From assembly GCA_017451685.1 (NCBI GenBank), contig JAFTNV010000004.1:1-36294 (forward strand): DNA of 36,294 nucleotides, read 5' to 3'. This DNA comes from Alistipes sp. (GTDB taxonomy: Bacteria; Bacteroidota; Bacteroidia; Bacteroidales; Rikenellaceae). Position 1 is the stretch's first letter. Each line of letters starts with the position of its first letter. This document shows positions 26,674-35,366 of the stretch, piece after piece. The notes under the pieces were generated by a model that searched no databases, had not been told where the DNA came from, and saw only the letters and a list, made by a program, of their open reading frames with translations. The position numbers and the translations under genes are program-made.

Positions 26674-26698
26674 TATAGCATAGGGGGGGGGTAGATTG

Positions 26699-26755
26699 AG
26701 GTGCGAGCAGAGATGCTTGTAGCCAATGTTTACACAGCCACCTAATGCAAACATT
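26699..26755 (+). ncRNA. Compact pseudoknot RNA candidate
   Basis: Stem 1 AGGTG (26699-26703) / CACCT (26739-26743) encloses a 6-bp hairpin CGAGCA-GAGA-TGCTTG (26704-26719, GNRA tetraloop) and AATGTTT (26725-26731), which pairs with AAACATT (26749-26755) beyond stem 1: an H-type pseudoknot. A terminator begins at the next base. No known riboswitch or sRNA family recognised. It may be the 3' end of the vor transcript, a processed small RNA or a terminating riboswitch. Confidence 0.5.
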
Positions 26756-26789
26756 CCCGAGTGGACTTCGGTCTGCTCGGGATTTTTTT
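26756..26789 (+). terminator. UUCG-capped Rho-independent terminator of the vor operon
   Basis: An 11-bp stem with outer arms CCCGAG (26756-26761) and CTCGGG (26776-26781), inner GAC-TTCG-GTC, then A and seven T (26783-26789). Very strong; abuts the pseudoknot directly. Confidence 0.92.
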
Positions 26790-26894
26790 GTAGGAGGGGT
26801 ATTGTAGACGATATCAACTCGAAGAAACTCGCATTAAAACTCGTCGCACGCAAATTTATTTTGCGTTTTAGATACACCCTATTGATATTTTTAT

Positions 26895-26970
26895 TATATT
26901 TGTATGAAATTATGGTGTGCCCATCAAAGGGTGGCCGTATTTCGGTGTGAGCGTGAGGCTTATATATTTG
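26895..26970 (+). promoter_or_regulatory. Two promoter candidates of the kor operon
   Basis: Two TATATTTG -7 boxes, at 26895-26902 and 26963-26970. The second has TTTC at 26940-26943 with 19 bp spacing and leaves a leader of about 65 nt. The rest of 26790-27044 is AT-rich and non-coding, with a small hairpin GAGC/GCTC near 26978-26990. Confidence 0.55.
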
Positions 26971-27044
26971 ACGTTCAGAGCATAACGCTCGCAAATAAGG
27001 TGAAACGAGTAAACTTATAACATAAAACTACAAACTACACTACA

Positions 27045-28886
27045 ATGGACAATGTAAACGTACAGCAGTTGCAAGATGTGGTTATCCGCTTCTCGGGTGA
27101 CTCGGGTGATGGTATGCAGCTCACCGGAACACTCTTCTCGGATACATCGGCACTGTTCGGCAATGGTATCTCGACATTCCCTGACTACCCTGCCGAGATT
27201 CGCGCACCGCAGGGAACTGTAGCAGGTGTCTCAGGCTTCCAGGTACACTTTGGCTCAAGCCGTATCGACAACCCGGGCGACTACTGCGATGTTCTCGTTG
27301 CGATGAACCCCGCAGCCCTTATTGCTAACCGCAAGTGGCTCAAGCCCTCGGCTACGGTTATCGTCGATGGCGACACCATGACCGAGGAGAACATCAAGAA
27401 GGCGGGCTTCAAGACTATGGATCCCATCGCGGAGCTCGGTCTTGAGGGCTACAATGTCGTTATCCCCGACATCACGACGATGACTAAGGAGGCGTTGAAG
27501 GACACGGGCATGGATAACAAGGCGATGGTTAAGTGTAAGAACATGTTCGCCCTTGGTATCTGCTTCTGGATGTATAACCGTCCCGATGACTTCGCCAAGA
27601 GCTTCCTCGACTCGAAGTTCGCGAAGAAGAACCCCCTTGTTGCTGAGGCTAACAAGAAGGTTATCGAGGCAGGATATAACTATGCTGCCAACACGCACCA
27701 GTTTGCAAATAACTACACGGTAGCCCCTGCCGAGTTGGAGAAGGGTGTCTACCGCTCGATAAATGGTAATACGGCTACAGCATGGGGCTTCTGCGCAGCC
27801 TCTGAGAAGTCAGGTCTTCCCCTCTTCTGCGGCTCATACCCCATCACTCCCGCAACCGTAATCCTCGAGGAGCTTGTTAAGCGTAAGGACCTCGGTGTTA
27901 AGACCGTACAGGCTGAGGACGAGATTGCAGGTATCTGTACATCTATCGGTGCTGCCTATGCAGGTAACTTTGCCGTGACGACAACCTCAGGCCCCGGTAT
28001 CTCGCTTAAGAGTGAGGCTATGGGCTTGGCCGTTATGGCAGAGCTTCCGTTGGTTGTTGTTGACGTTCAGCGCGGTGGTCCCTCTACGGGTCTTCCTACG
28101 AAGACGGAGCAGAGTGACCTTAACCAGGCACTCTATGGCCGTAATGGTGAGTGCCCCATGGTTGTTATCGCAGCATCATCACCGAGCGACTGCTTCCACT
28201 ACGCATTCATGGCTGGTAAGATTGCCATGGAGCACATGACACCCGTTATGTTGCTCTCAGACGGCTTCATCGCCAACGGCTCGGAGCCTTGGAAGATTCC
28301 CTCTATGGCCGACTACCCCGCTATCGTTCCTCCCATTGTCGAGCCTCGCTCGGAGGGTGAGTTCATGCCCTATGCACGTAACGAGAAGTTGGCACGTGGC
28401 TGGGCATTCCCCGGCAAAGAGGGCTTGGAGCACCGCATTGGCGGCTTGGAGAAAGATCACATTAAGGGTAGCATCTCGCACGACCCGAAGAACCACCAGG
28501 AGATGGTCACCACTCGTAAGCGCAAGGTTGAGCTTGTTGCTGAGGAGTTGCCCGAGTTGGAGGTATTCGGTGCTAAGGAGGCTGATGTATTGGTTGTTGG
28601 CTGGGGTGGCACACGCGGTCACTTGCACAGCGCCGTTAAGCAGCTTCAGGACGAGGGCAAGAGCGTTGCTCACCTCCACTTCAACTACATCTACCCCTTG
28701 CAGAAGGGCGTTGACGAGATACTCAAGCGCTACAAGCGCATCGTCGTATGCGAGTTGAACGAGGGACAGTTTGCCGGCTACCTCCGTCAGCAGTTCCGCG
28801 ATGTCGTTATCGAGTCGTATGGCAAGACTGAGGGCCAGCCCTTTACCGTTGTTGAGATAAAGGATAAGGTTAACTCAATGTTGTAA
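27045..28886 (+). CDS. korA: 2-oxoglutarate:ferredoxin oxidoreductase, fused gamma-alpha subunit (KorA-like)
   Basis: A 613-aa fusion. Residues 1-190 form the gamma domain (VIRFSGDSGDGMQLTGTLFSDTSALFG, TFPDYPAEIRAPQGTVAGVSGFQVHF). Residues 200-613 form the alpha subunit (GNTATAWGFCAASEKSGLPLFCGSYPITPATVILEELV, QAEDEIAGICTSIGAAYAG, QRGGPSTGLPTKTEQSDL), with a C-terminal domain II (VLVVGWGGTRGHLHSAVKQL, LNEGQFAGYLR). This two-subunit form is that of KorAB, which feeds 2-oxoglutarate to succinyl-CoA (or the reverse carboxylation when ferredoxin is reduced). It precedes the beta gene by 29 bp. Confidence 0.92.
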   Translation: MDNVNVQQLQDVVIRFSGDSGDGMQLTGTLFSDTSALFGNGISTFPDYPAEIRAPQGTVAGVSGFQVHFGSSRIDNPGDYCDVLVAMNPAALIANRKWLKPSATVIVDGDTMTEENIKKAGFKTMDPIAELGLEGYNVVIPDITTMTKEALKDTGMDNKAMVKCKNMFALGICFWMYNRPDDFAKSFLDSKFAKKNPLVAEANKKVIEAGYNYAANTHQFANNYTVAPAELEKGVYRSINGNTATAWGFCAASEKSGLPLFCGSYPITPATVILEELVKRKDLGVKTVQAEDEIAGICTSIGAAYAGNFAVTTTSGPGISLKSEAMGLAVMAELPLVVVDVQRGGPSTGLPTKTEQSDLNQALYGRNGECPMVVIAASSPSDCFHYAFMAGKIAMEHMTPVMLLSDGFIANGSEPWKIPSMADYPAIVPPIVEPRSEGEFMPYARNEKLARGWAFPGKEGLEHRIGGLEKDHIKGSISHDPKNHQEMVTTRKRKVELVAEELPELEVFGAKEADVLVVGWGGTRGHLHSAVKQLQDEGKSVAHLHFNYIYPLQKGVDEILKRYKRIVVCELNEGQFAGYLRQQFRDVVIESYGKTEGQPFTVVEIKDKVNSML

Positions 28887-28915
28887 TAACACCACTTAAT
28901 AATACAGAGAAAACT

Positions 28916-29947
28916 ATGGCAGATTTTAAGTATACACCCGCTGATTTCAAGAGCGATCAACAGGTAAAGTGGTGTCCCGGTTGTGGCGACCACGCCATCC
29001 TTAACGCTGTTCAGCGCGCAATGCCCGAGGTGGCAGATGCCTTGGGCAAGCCCCATAATAAGTTTACGTTCGTGTCGGGTATCGGCTGTTCGTCGCGCTT
29101 CATCTACTATATGAAGACCTTCGGATTCCATACCATCCACGGCCGTGCTAACGCTATCGCTACGGGTATCAAGACGGCAAACCCCGACCTCTCGGTATGG
29201 GTATGCACGGGTGATGGTGACTCGTTGGCTATCGGCGGTAACCACTTCATCCACGCCATTCGTCGTAACATCGACCTCAATGTCATCTTGTTCAACAACG
29301 AGATCTACGGCCTCACGAAGGGTCAGTACTCGCCTACGACAAAGCTCGGCAAGATAACTAAGACATCGCCCTTCGGTACTGTGGAGAAGCCCTTCACGCC
29401 CGGTGAGTTGGTTATCGGCGCTAAGGGTACGTTCTTCGCTCGTACCATCGACCAGGAGGTGATGCTCACGAAGGAGTGCTTGTTGGCAGCCGCCAAGCAT
29501 AAGGGTATGGCTGTTACCGAAGCGTTGGTTAACTGTATGATATTCAACGACAAGACCCACGCATTGTTTGCTGGCGATAAGGCTACACGCGAGGAGCACA
29601 CCATCACGTTGAAGCATGGCGAGAAGATGCTCTTTGGCAAGGATAAGCAGAAGGGCTTGGTATTCGAGAATATGCGCTTGAAGGTTGTCACCATCGGTGA
29701 GGACGGCTATACGCTCGACAACGTGCTCACGCACGATGCTAAGTGCGCCGACACTACGCTTCACTCGATGTTGGCAGCGATGAAGTACCCCGAGTACCCC
29801 GTTGCGGTAGGTGTCATCCGCGATGTTGACGACGAGAATGTCTACGATGTGAAGGTTGCCGAGCAGGTTGAGACTGTTAAGGCTACCGCGAAGATTAAGT
29901 GCGTCGACGACCTGTTGCGCTCGGGCCAGACTTGGGAGATTAAGTAA
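28916..29947 (+). CDS. korB: 2-oxoglutarate:ferredoxin oxidoreductase beta subunit (KorB-like)
   Basis: A 343-aa TPP-binding subunit. VKWCPGCGDHAILNAVQRA and SGIGCSSRFIYYM supply cysteine ligands; CTGDGDSLAIGGNHFIHAIRRNID with LFNNEIYGLTKGQYSPTT is the thiamine-diphosphate motif. Pairs with the fused alpha gene upstream. There is no cognate ferredoxin gene in this operon; cellular ferredoxin, or the delta subunit encoded at 24025, could serve. Ends with a UUCG-capped terminator. Confidence 0.94.
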   Translation: MADFKYTPADFKSDQQVKWCPGCGDHAILNAVQRAMPEVADALGKPHNKFTFVSGIGCSSRFIYYMKTFGFHTIHGRANAIATGIKTANPDLSVWVCTGDGDSLAIGGNHFIHAIRRNIDLNVILFNNEIYGLTKGQYSPTTKLGKITKTSPFGTVEKPFTPGELVIGAKGTFFARTIDQEVMLTKECLLAAAKHKGMAVTEALVNCMIFNDKTHALFAGDKATREEHTITLKHGEKMLFGKDKQKGLVFENMRLKVVTIGEDGYTLDNVLTHDAKCADTTLHSMLAAMKYPEYPVAVGVIRDVDDENVYDVKVAEQVETVKATAKIKCVDDLLRSGQTWEIK

Positions 29948-29966
29948 TCCCGTGTGGGACATTGCA

Positions 29967-29999
29967 TTAGGGCTGTGCTTCGGTACAGCCCTAATTTTT
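29967..29999 (+). terminator. Rho-independent terminator after korB
   Basis: Stem TTAGGGCTGT (29967-29976) / ACAGCCCTAA (29985-29994), extended inward to a TTCG loop, followed by T5. It lies 19 bp after the korB stop. Confidence 0.9.
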
Positions 30000-30088
30000 G
30001 GATGCTATTATTGATGGGTAACTATTGGTTAATATAAGTTTCGATAAAAGAAAATTTCTTTTCAGAAGGGACAGATACCACACTCGAC

Positions 30089-30137
30089 AAAAAAATACGA
30101 ATGGGCTGTACATATACGTACTGCTCATTCGTATTTT
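30089..30137. terminator. Long hairpin between korB and the pseudouridine synthase gene
   Basis: A 12-bp stem AAAATACGAATG (30092-30103) / CATTCGTATTTT (30126-30137) continues inward with further pairs (TAC/GTA). Seven A at 30089-30095 give a U-run for the minus strand, so it serves the minus-strand gene; T4CT4 gives weaker function on the plus strand. Confidence 0.8.
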
Positions 30138-30177
30138 CTTTTGGTAGGGGAAGTAGATACCCCTCACTGACACTAAA

Positions 30178-31401
30178 TTACTCGTATTGACCCGTCTTTA
30201 GACGCATAACCTCATCCTTGGTAAGGAAACGCCATGCACCACGCTTGAGGTTCTTCTTGGTAAGGCCGGCATAGTATACGCGGTCGAGCTTCTGCACGGC
30301 ATAGCCGAGGTGCTCGAACATACGACGCACGATACGGTTGCGACCAGAGTGTATCTCAACGCCTACGGTACGCTTATCCTCCGAGGCGTATGCCACCTCG
30401 TCAGCGAAGATGTCGCCATCGTCGAGCGTTATGCCCTCGGTGAGCGAGTCCATGTCGGCACGTGTGAGAGGCTTGTCGAGTGTCACCTGATATATCTTCT
30501 TCTTACGATTCGAGGGGTGTGTGAGCTGACGTGTGATGTCGCCATCGTTGGTTATGAGGAGCAGTCCCAACGAGTTCTTATCGAGGCGACCTACGGGGTA
30601 TACGCGCTCTGTGCAGGCATCCTTCACAAGATCCATAACCGTCTTGTCGGCATGGGGGTCGTCGAGCGATGTCACATAGCCCTTGGGCTTGTTTAGCACA
30701 ATATATACGTTCTTCTCACCCTGAAGGCGCTCGTCGTTGAAGCGCACCTCGTCGGTGGGAAGTATCTTTGTGCCGAGCTCGGTTACGACAACGCCATTTA
30801 CGGATACCACACCCGCAAGGATGAAGTCGTCAGCCTCACGGCGTGAGCATACGCCCGACTGCGAGATGAAGCGATTAAGACGAATGGCACCATCCACCTT
30901 GTTGGGATTGTACTTGGGATATGTGCGCGGCTTGTCGTCCCTCTTAGGTGCGAATGTGCGCTTCGCGCCACCCTTGAATCCACCACGGCCCTCAGTCGCG
31001 GGGCGACCACCGGCCTTGGGCTTGAAGCCACCTGCGGGCTTACGACCGCGCTCTGGTCTATCCGTGCGGTTGAAGTCGCGCTCGCCACGCTCTACACGGT
31101 TGAAGCTACGCTCCTCGCGGTTGAAGTTACGCTCACCACGCTCCTCAGTGCGACGAGGGCGCTGCTCATACTCAGGGCGCAGACGGTTGTCGGCCGTGAA
31201 GTGGGGGTTGTACGATGTGCGCTGTGAGGGGCGCTGCTCTGTCCTCGCCACACGTGGGCGATACTCTCTCTGGCCCTCGTTGTCGGCCTCACGGCGAGGA
31301 CGGGGGCTACGCTCAACGCGCTCCGCAGTGCTTACACGCTGACGCTTGTCGCGAGCAAAACGCGAAAGGTTTGCCGTTGAGTCTGTGTTGTTGTTTTTCA
31401 T
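30178..31401 (-). CDS. RluB/RsuA-family pseudouridine synthase with Arg-rich N-terminal extension
   Basis: Isomerises uridine to pseudouridine in ribosomal RNA. The 407-aa protein is long: residues 1-165 are a low-complexity, basic extension with repeats of the type RGERNFNREER / RGERDFNRTDR and GGFKPKAGGRP. The S4 RNA-binding domain follows (IRLNRFISQSGVCSRREADDFI), then the catalytic domain with VLNKPKGYVTS and the catalytic Asp in PVGRLDKNSLGLLLITNDGD, and GRNRIVRRMFEHLGYAV. The family assignment to RluB (versus RluE/F or RsuA) is by length and context only. Monocistronic, with its own promoter and terminator, divergent from the MATE gene. Confidence 0.93.
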   Translation of the reverse strand: MKNNNTDSTANLSRFARDKRQRVSTAERVERSPRPRREADNEGQREYRPRVARTEQRPSQRTSYNPHFTADNRLRPEYEQRPRRTEERGERNFNREERSFNRVERGERDFNRTDRPERGRKPAGGFKPKAGGRPATEGRGGFKGGAKRTFAPKRDDKPRTYPKYNPNKVDGAIRLNRFISQSGVCSRREADDFILAGVVSVNGVVVTELGTKILPTDEVRFNDERLQGEKNVYIVLNKPKGYVTSLDDPHADKTVMDLVKDACTERVYPVGRLDKNSLGLLLITNDGDITRQLTHPSNRKKKIYQVTLDKPLTRADMDSLTEGITLDDGDIFADEVAYASEDKRTVGVEIHSGRNRIVRRMFEHLGYAVQKLDRVYYAGLTKKNLKRGAWRFLTKDEVMRLKTGQYE

Positions 31402-31432
31402 CTGTGTAATATTACTTTAATAAGTTGTGCGA

Positions 31433-31440
31433 CAAAGGTA
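31433..31440 (-). promoter_or_regulatory. -7 box for the pseudouridine synthase gene
   Basis: Minus-strand TACCTTTG with a TTG about 18 bp upstream; 32 bp before the ATG. Confidence 0.62.
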
Positions 31441-31503
31441 ACCATTTTTTTTGATATTCAAGATTTTTGCAATCTCCGTGCCACAAAAATTAGCAAAATA
31501 TGC

Positions 31504-31511
31504 TACCTTTG
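31504..31511 (+). promoter_or_regulatory. -7 box for the MATE transporter gene
   Basis: TACCTTTG, followed by GCAG, 18 bp before the ATG at 31530. It excludes the earlier in-frame ATG at 31500 as the start because that lies in the promoter. Confidence 0.65.
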
Positions 31512-31529
31512 CAGCCTAAACGTGAGAAT

Positions 31530-32870
31530 ATGAACAGGGAGATACTACGCATAGCCATACCGAACATCATCTCGAACATCACCGTGCCCCTTATGGGCAT
31601 CGCCTCGACATTCATCGCGGGGCGCGTTGCGGGCGCCGATGGTGCGACAACCATAGGTGCTCTCTCTATCGGCGTGGCGATATTTAACTTCATCTACTGG
31701 AACTGCTCCTTCATACGCATGGGCACAAGCGGCCTCACCGCTCAGGCCTACGGCGCGGATGATAGGCGCGAGTATAGCCTCATGTTGTGGCGTGCCGTAT
31801 GTGTGGCTCTGGCAGTGGGAGTCCTGGCCTTCGCGTTGCAGTGGCCCATAGGTGAGTTCTCGCTGTGGTTTATGTCTACGGGCGATGCCGACAGCCGGGC
31901 GATGATTTCGGATTACTTCTACACGCGCATCTGGGCCGTGCCCGCGGGCATCCTCCTCTTTGGCTTCAACGGCTGGCTTACGGGCATGCAGAATGCCGTG
32001 GTGCCTATGTGTGTGGCCATCTTTGTGAATATCCTGCATGTGGGCTTCAGCTACCTATTCTCCATCGTTGGCAGCTGGGGCCTTAGTGGCATAGCCTTAG
32101 CCTCGGTCGTGGCGCAGTGGTCGGGTGTCGTGGTCATGGTCGTCATCATCTCACTACTCTACCGTCACCGTCTGGTCAAGGTGAGCCTCCGCGAGGTGGT
32201 CGATATGTCGGCTATGCGCCGCTTCTTTCAGATAAATAGCGACATCATCATACGCACATTCTGCCTTGTGGCGGTGTATACGTTCTTTACTAAAGCATCG
32301 GCTGATATGGGCGACAAGAACATCTTGGCGGTCAACACCATACTCCTACAATTATTCACCCTCTTCTCGTATATGAACGATGGCTTTGCCTACGCTGCCG
32401 AGGCACTCACTGGTCGCTTCATTGGAGCCCGCGATGGCGTGTCGCTACGCCGCTGTGTGAAGTTGTGCGTGGTGTGGTGCTTCGTGGTGTCATTCCTCTA
32501 TGTGGGCGTATATGTGGGCTGGTGGCGCGATATCTTCACGCTTCTGGTCGACTCCGAGACGAGCAACGTGGATGAGCTAATTGCCGTTGCGGGAGAGTAT
32601 ATCGGTTGGATTATAGCCATCCCCATCGCCTGCGCTCTACCCTTCGTCATGGACGGCATCATGGTGGGTGCCACACGCAGTCGCATCATGCGCGACTCTA
32701 TGGTGCTATCAACGATTGTCTACTTCGCGATACTCTACGGCCTCGGCTGGCTCATAGGCAACAACGCTATATGGATGGCCTTCACCACGTTTATGTTCGT
32801 GCGTGGCGTATTCCAATTCTTCATGTCGCACCGCCTCAAGGATATATATGCCGAGGCGGAGCGCCCCTAA
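31530..32870 (+). CDS. MATE family efflux transporter
   Basis: A 446-aa inner-membrane protein with about 12 transmembrane helices in two similar halves. It starts at ATG 31530 (MNREILRIAIPNIISNITVPLMGIASTFIAG), downstream of the promoter; the first helix fits the MATE opening. Later ILAVNTILLQLFTLFSYMNDGFAYAAEALTGRFIGARD matches the conserved second-half region. Known relatives (DinF-like) export cationic compounds in exchange for Na+ or H+; the substrate here is unknown. The last 4 bp overlap the convergent fucosidase gene. Confidence 0.92.
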   Translation: MNREILRIAIPNIISNITVPLMGIASTFIAGRVAGADGATTIGALSIGVAIFNFIYWNCSFIRMGTSGLTAQAYGADDRREYSLMLWRAVCVALAVGVLAFALQWPIGEFSLWFMSTGDADSRAMISDYFYTRIWAVPAGILLFGFNGWLTGMQNAVVPMCVAIFVNILHVGFSYLFSIVGSWGLSGIALASVVAQWSGVVVMVVIISLLYRHRLVKVSLREVVDMSAMRRFFQINSDIIIRTFCLVAVYTFFTKASADMGDKNILAVNTILLQLFTLFSYMNDGFAYAAEALTGRFIGARDGVSLRRCVKLCVVWCFVVSFLYVGVYVGWWRDIFTLLVDSETSNVDELIAVAGEYIGWIIAIPIACALPFVMDGIMVGATRSRIMRDSMVLSTIVYFAILYGLGWLIGNNAIWMAFTTFMFVRGVFQFFMSHRLKDIYAEAERP

Positions 32871-34291
32871 TATACCGCTATGCGGTCAATAGCGAGGGTG
32901 CCTCGCGCATCGAGGAAGCGAACACGCATCTGGTCAGTAACAACCTCTTCAAGGGGGATTATACGTTTGTAGCCTATGGTCGTACCCGCGGCCACCTGAT
33001 ACCAAGCGTCACCATCCTTGATGTCGACAGCATACTCACGCACACGTTGTCCCAAGGGTATATACTCCTCTATAACAATATATTTTGCCACGATAGGCTC
33101 TTTCCAACGTAGCACCACATCGCCTGATGTGATGTCATCCTCCGTAGCCCAATAGAGGCTATCCTCACCCTGTATGCCCTCCACCTCGAAGCCACGGCCA
33201 CGCGACGATGTAGCCTCGAAGCGGGCATCCTGTGCCAAGTCTGTCCGGAACGCCTCGTCCACCATCCTGCGCCACGCCATAAGTGACGCCACATCCTCCT
33301 CGGGAATCCTTCCGCGACGGTCGGGCGCGAGGTTTAGGAGAAGCGTGCCACCACGCCCCACCGATGTTAGATATATCTGAAACAGCTCCTCGGGACTCTT
33401 GGGCTCCTCGTAGTCGTGGTAGAACCACCCCGGACGAATAGATACATCGGCCTCGGCAGGTGCCCAGCGCGTGCCATCCTCCTGACCATGACGTAGCACC
33501 GGCATATTGTCGCGACCTCCCGGGTACATATCCTCGGGCGTGGCCATAGCCCAGCAGTGCTCGTCAATAACACCCCTCTCATTGCCACACCAGCGTGCAT
33601 CGGGCAGCGACGAGCTCCAGACGATAGTCTCGGGCGAGAGCTCGCGGATGATGTCGACGACATTCGGCCAGTCGTAATATAGGTAGCCCGACTCCACCAC
33701 ACGCCGCTCGTTAGCGCCACCATAGTAGCCGTCACCACCATTAGCGCCATCGAACCACATCTCGAACACGGGGCCGTAATTCGTGAGGAGCTCACGCACC
33801 TGGTTGCGGTAATACTCCAGGTAAGCCTCCGTGCCGTAGCCCGCATGGTTACGATCCCATGGCGAGAGGTAGATGCCAAACTTGATGCCCTGACGACGGC
33901 ACGCCTCTGCCACCTCACCAACGATATCGCCCTCACCATCCTTGTATGGCGAGTTCTTTATCGAATGCTCGGTGTAGGCACTCGGCCAAAGGCAGAAGCC
34001 ATCGTGATGTTTTGCTGTGAGAATCAACCCCTTGAGATTGGCATCCTTAACGACATTAACAAGCGCATCGGCATCGAAGTCCGTAGGGTCGAACAGCGCG
34101 GGCGACTCATCGCCATAGCCCCACTCCCTATCGGCAAAAGTGTTTATCGTGAAGTGCACAAAGGCATACTGCTCCATCTCGTGCCACGCCACCTGGCGCG
34201 GTGTGGGCACAACACTCATCGGGCGGGGAGCATCGACACCACACGCCACAATGAGGATGAGAGAAAGGATGGTGATGGCTATACGTTTCAT
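32867..34291 (-). CDS. GH29 alpha-L-fucosidase, lipoprotein
   Basis: Releases alpha-linked L-fucose from glycans, probably host mucin or Lewis-type structures. The 474-aa protein has a lipoprotein signal (MKRIAITILSLILIVAC), so it is membrane-anchored. N-terminal WHEMEQYAFVHFTINTFADREWG and LILTAKHHDGFCLWPS are GH29 signatures; the probable nucleophile is Asp 181 in FEMWFDGANGG, which resembles the GH29-B (alpha-1,3/1,4) subgroup. A C-terminal beta-sandwich follows from about residue 345. Encoded 7 bp after the EIIC-like gene, in the same unit. Confidence 0.93.
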   Translation of the reverse strand: MKRIAITILSLILIVACGVDAPRPMSVVPTPRQVAWHEMEQYAFVHFTINTFADREWGYGDESPALFDPTDFDADALVNVVKDANLKGLILTAKHHDGFCLWPSAYTEHSIKNSPYKDGEGDIVGEVAEACRRQGIKFGIYLSPWDRNHAGYGTEAYLEYYRNQVRELLTNYGPVFEMWFDGANGGDGYYGGANERRVVESGYLYYDWPNVVDIIRELSPETIVWSSSLPDARWCGNERGVIDEHCWAMATPEDMYPGGRDNMPVLRHGQEDGTRWAPAEADVSIRPGWFYHDYEEPKSPEELFQIYLTSVGRGGTLLLNLAPDRRGRIPEEDVASLMAWRRMVDEAFRTDLAQDARFEATSSRGRGFEVEGIQGEDSLYWATEDDITSGDVVLRWKEPIVAKYIVIEEYIPLGQRVREYAVDIKDGDAWYQVAAGTTIGYKRIIPLEEVVTDQMRVRFLDARGTLAIDRIAVY

Positions 34292-34297
34292 TGTCGG

Positions 34298-35353
34298 CTA
34301 TCGCTTTAGGCGCATGTCGCCATCCTTAACCCATCCTAAGCGCTTCATGATGATGTGGAAGAAGAGGCTCAGGAGGGCCGGAGCAACAAAATATAACCCT
34401 ATGATTGCAGCAAGGAGCTCATCGTGAGGCATCGTCGCCGACATCGTATCCCAGCAGTTTATCGGGCCCACCAGACCGGCAGTACCCATGCCCGCACCCG
34501 CAGCATTGTTCGTCATACCCAATACCATCGTCGAAATGGGGCCGAGGATGGCCGAGGTGAGCGTGGGTGCCAGCCATATTATAGGCTTACGCGCAATGTT
34601 ACCCACCTGGAGCATCGAGGTGCCAAGACCCTGAGATATTAGACCTCCGATGCCGTTATCCTTGAAGCTGATGACGGCGAAGCCTATCATCTGGGCACAG
34701 CAGCCCGCCGTGGCAGCACCCGCGGCAAGGCCTCCGATACCTATAGATATACATAGTGCCGCAGAGCTGATTGGCAATGTAAGGATGCAACCTACCGATA
34801 CGGACACGACAACGCCCATGATGAAGGGGTTGAGTGTCGTGGCTCTGTTTATCACCTCGCCGAGCGACATCACCCACTCGCCAATGGGCACGCAGCAATA
34901 CTTCGCAAAGATACCGCCTACGACCACCGCCACGAGGGGCGTGATGATGATATCTACGGGTGTGCGCTTCGATACGAGCGAGCCGGCCTCTATGCCGACA
35001 ATGGCGGCAAGATATGCACCTATGGGGTTGCCCGCAATGTCACCCGCAGCACCTCCGAGGGTGTAGCCCATGGCGCCCACAGCCACAGCCGAGATTGTCA
35101 CTAAGGGGTCGCGCTTAAGGCCCAAGGCGATGGCAAGACCTATGGCGCCACCCACAACAAGGTCGGTCTGCAATAGTCGTGCAATGTCGGCAAGGAACTC
35201 CATGCCGTCAATCTTGGCCACCTGCGCCACGATGGTACCGATGATAAGCGAGCCGAAGAGACCCATAGCCATATAACTGAGGGCATCGACGATGTAGGTA
35301 TTGAAGAGGCGACTCATGATGCCGGCACCCTTACGGTTAGTTCTATTTGCCAT
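34298..35353 (-). CDS. PTS EIIC_2-like integral membrane protein
   Basis: A 351-aa protein with about nine or ten hydrophobic segments, rich in Gly/Ala, resembling the PTS_EIIC_2 family (IVDALSYMAMGLFGSLIIGTIVAQ, GAMGYTLGGAAGDIAGNPIGAYLA, GLISQGLGTSMLQVGNI, LGMTNNAAGAGMGTAGLVGPI). No EIIA, EIIB or HPr-like genes are in the window, and Bacteroidales generally lack a sugar PTS, so phosphotransfer is doubtful; it may act as a lone transporter. A second possible ATG at 35317 (MSRLFNTYIVDAL) would remove 12 residues. It sits between the CAT-like gene and the fucosidase gene. Confidence 0.82.
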   Translation of the reverse strand: MANRTNRKGAGIMSRLFNTYIVDALSYMAMGLFGSLIIGTIVAQVAKIDGMEFLADIARLLQTDLVVGGAIGLAIALGLKRDPLVTISAVAVGAMGYTLGGAAGDIAGNPIGAYLAAIVGIEAGSLVSKRTPVDIIITPLVAVVVGGIFAKYCCVPIGEWVMSLGEVINRATTLNPFIMGVVVSVSVGCILTLPISSAALCISIGIGGLAAGAATAGCCAQMIGFAVISFKDNGIGGLISQGLGTSMLQVGNIARKPIIWLAPTLTSAILGPISTMVLGMTNNAAGAGMGTAGLVGPINCWDTMSATMPHDELLAAIIGLYFVAPALLSLFFHIIMKRLGWVKDGDMRLKR

Positions 35354-35366
35354 AATATCAAACTAT

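Noticed and set aside
31500-31529. Upstream ATG of the MATE gene
   Set aside because: It lies in the -7 promoter region; the ATG at 31530 fits the family N-terminus.
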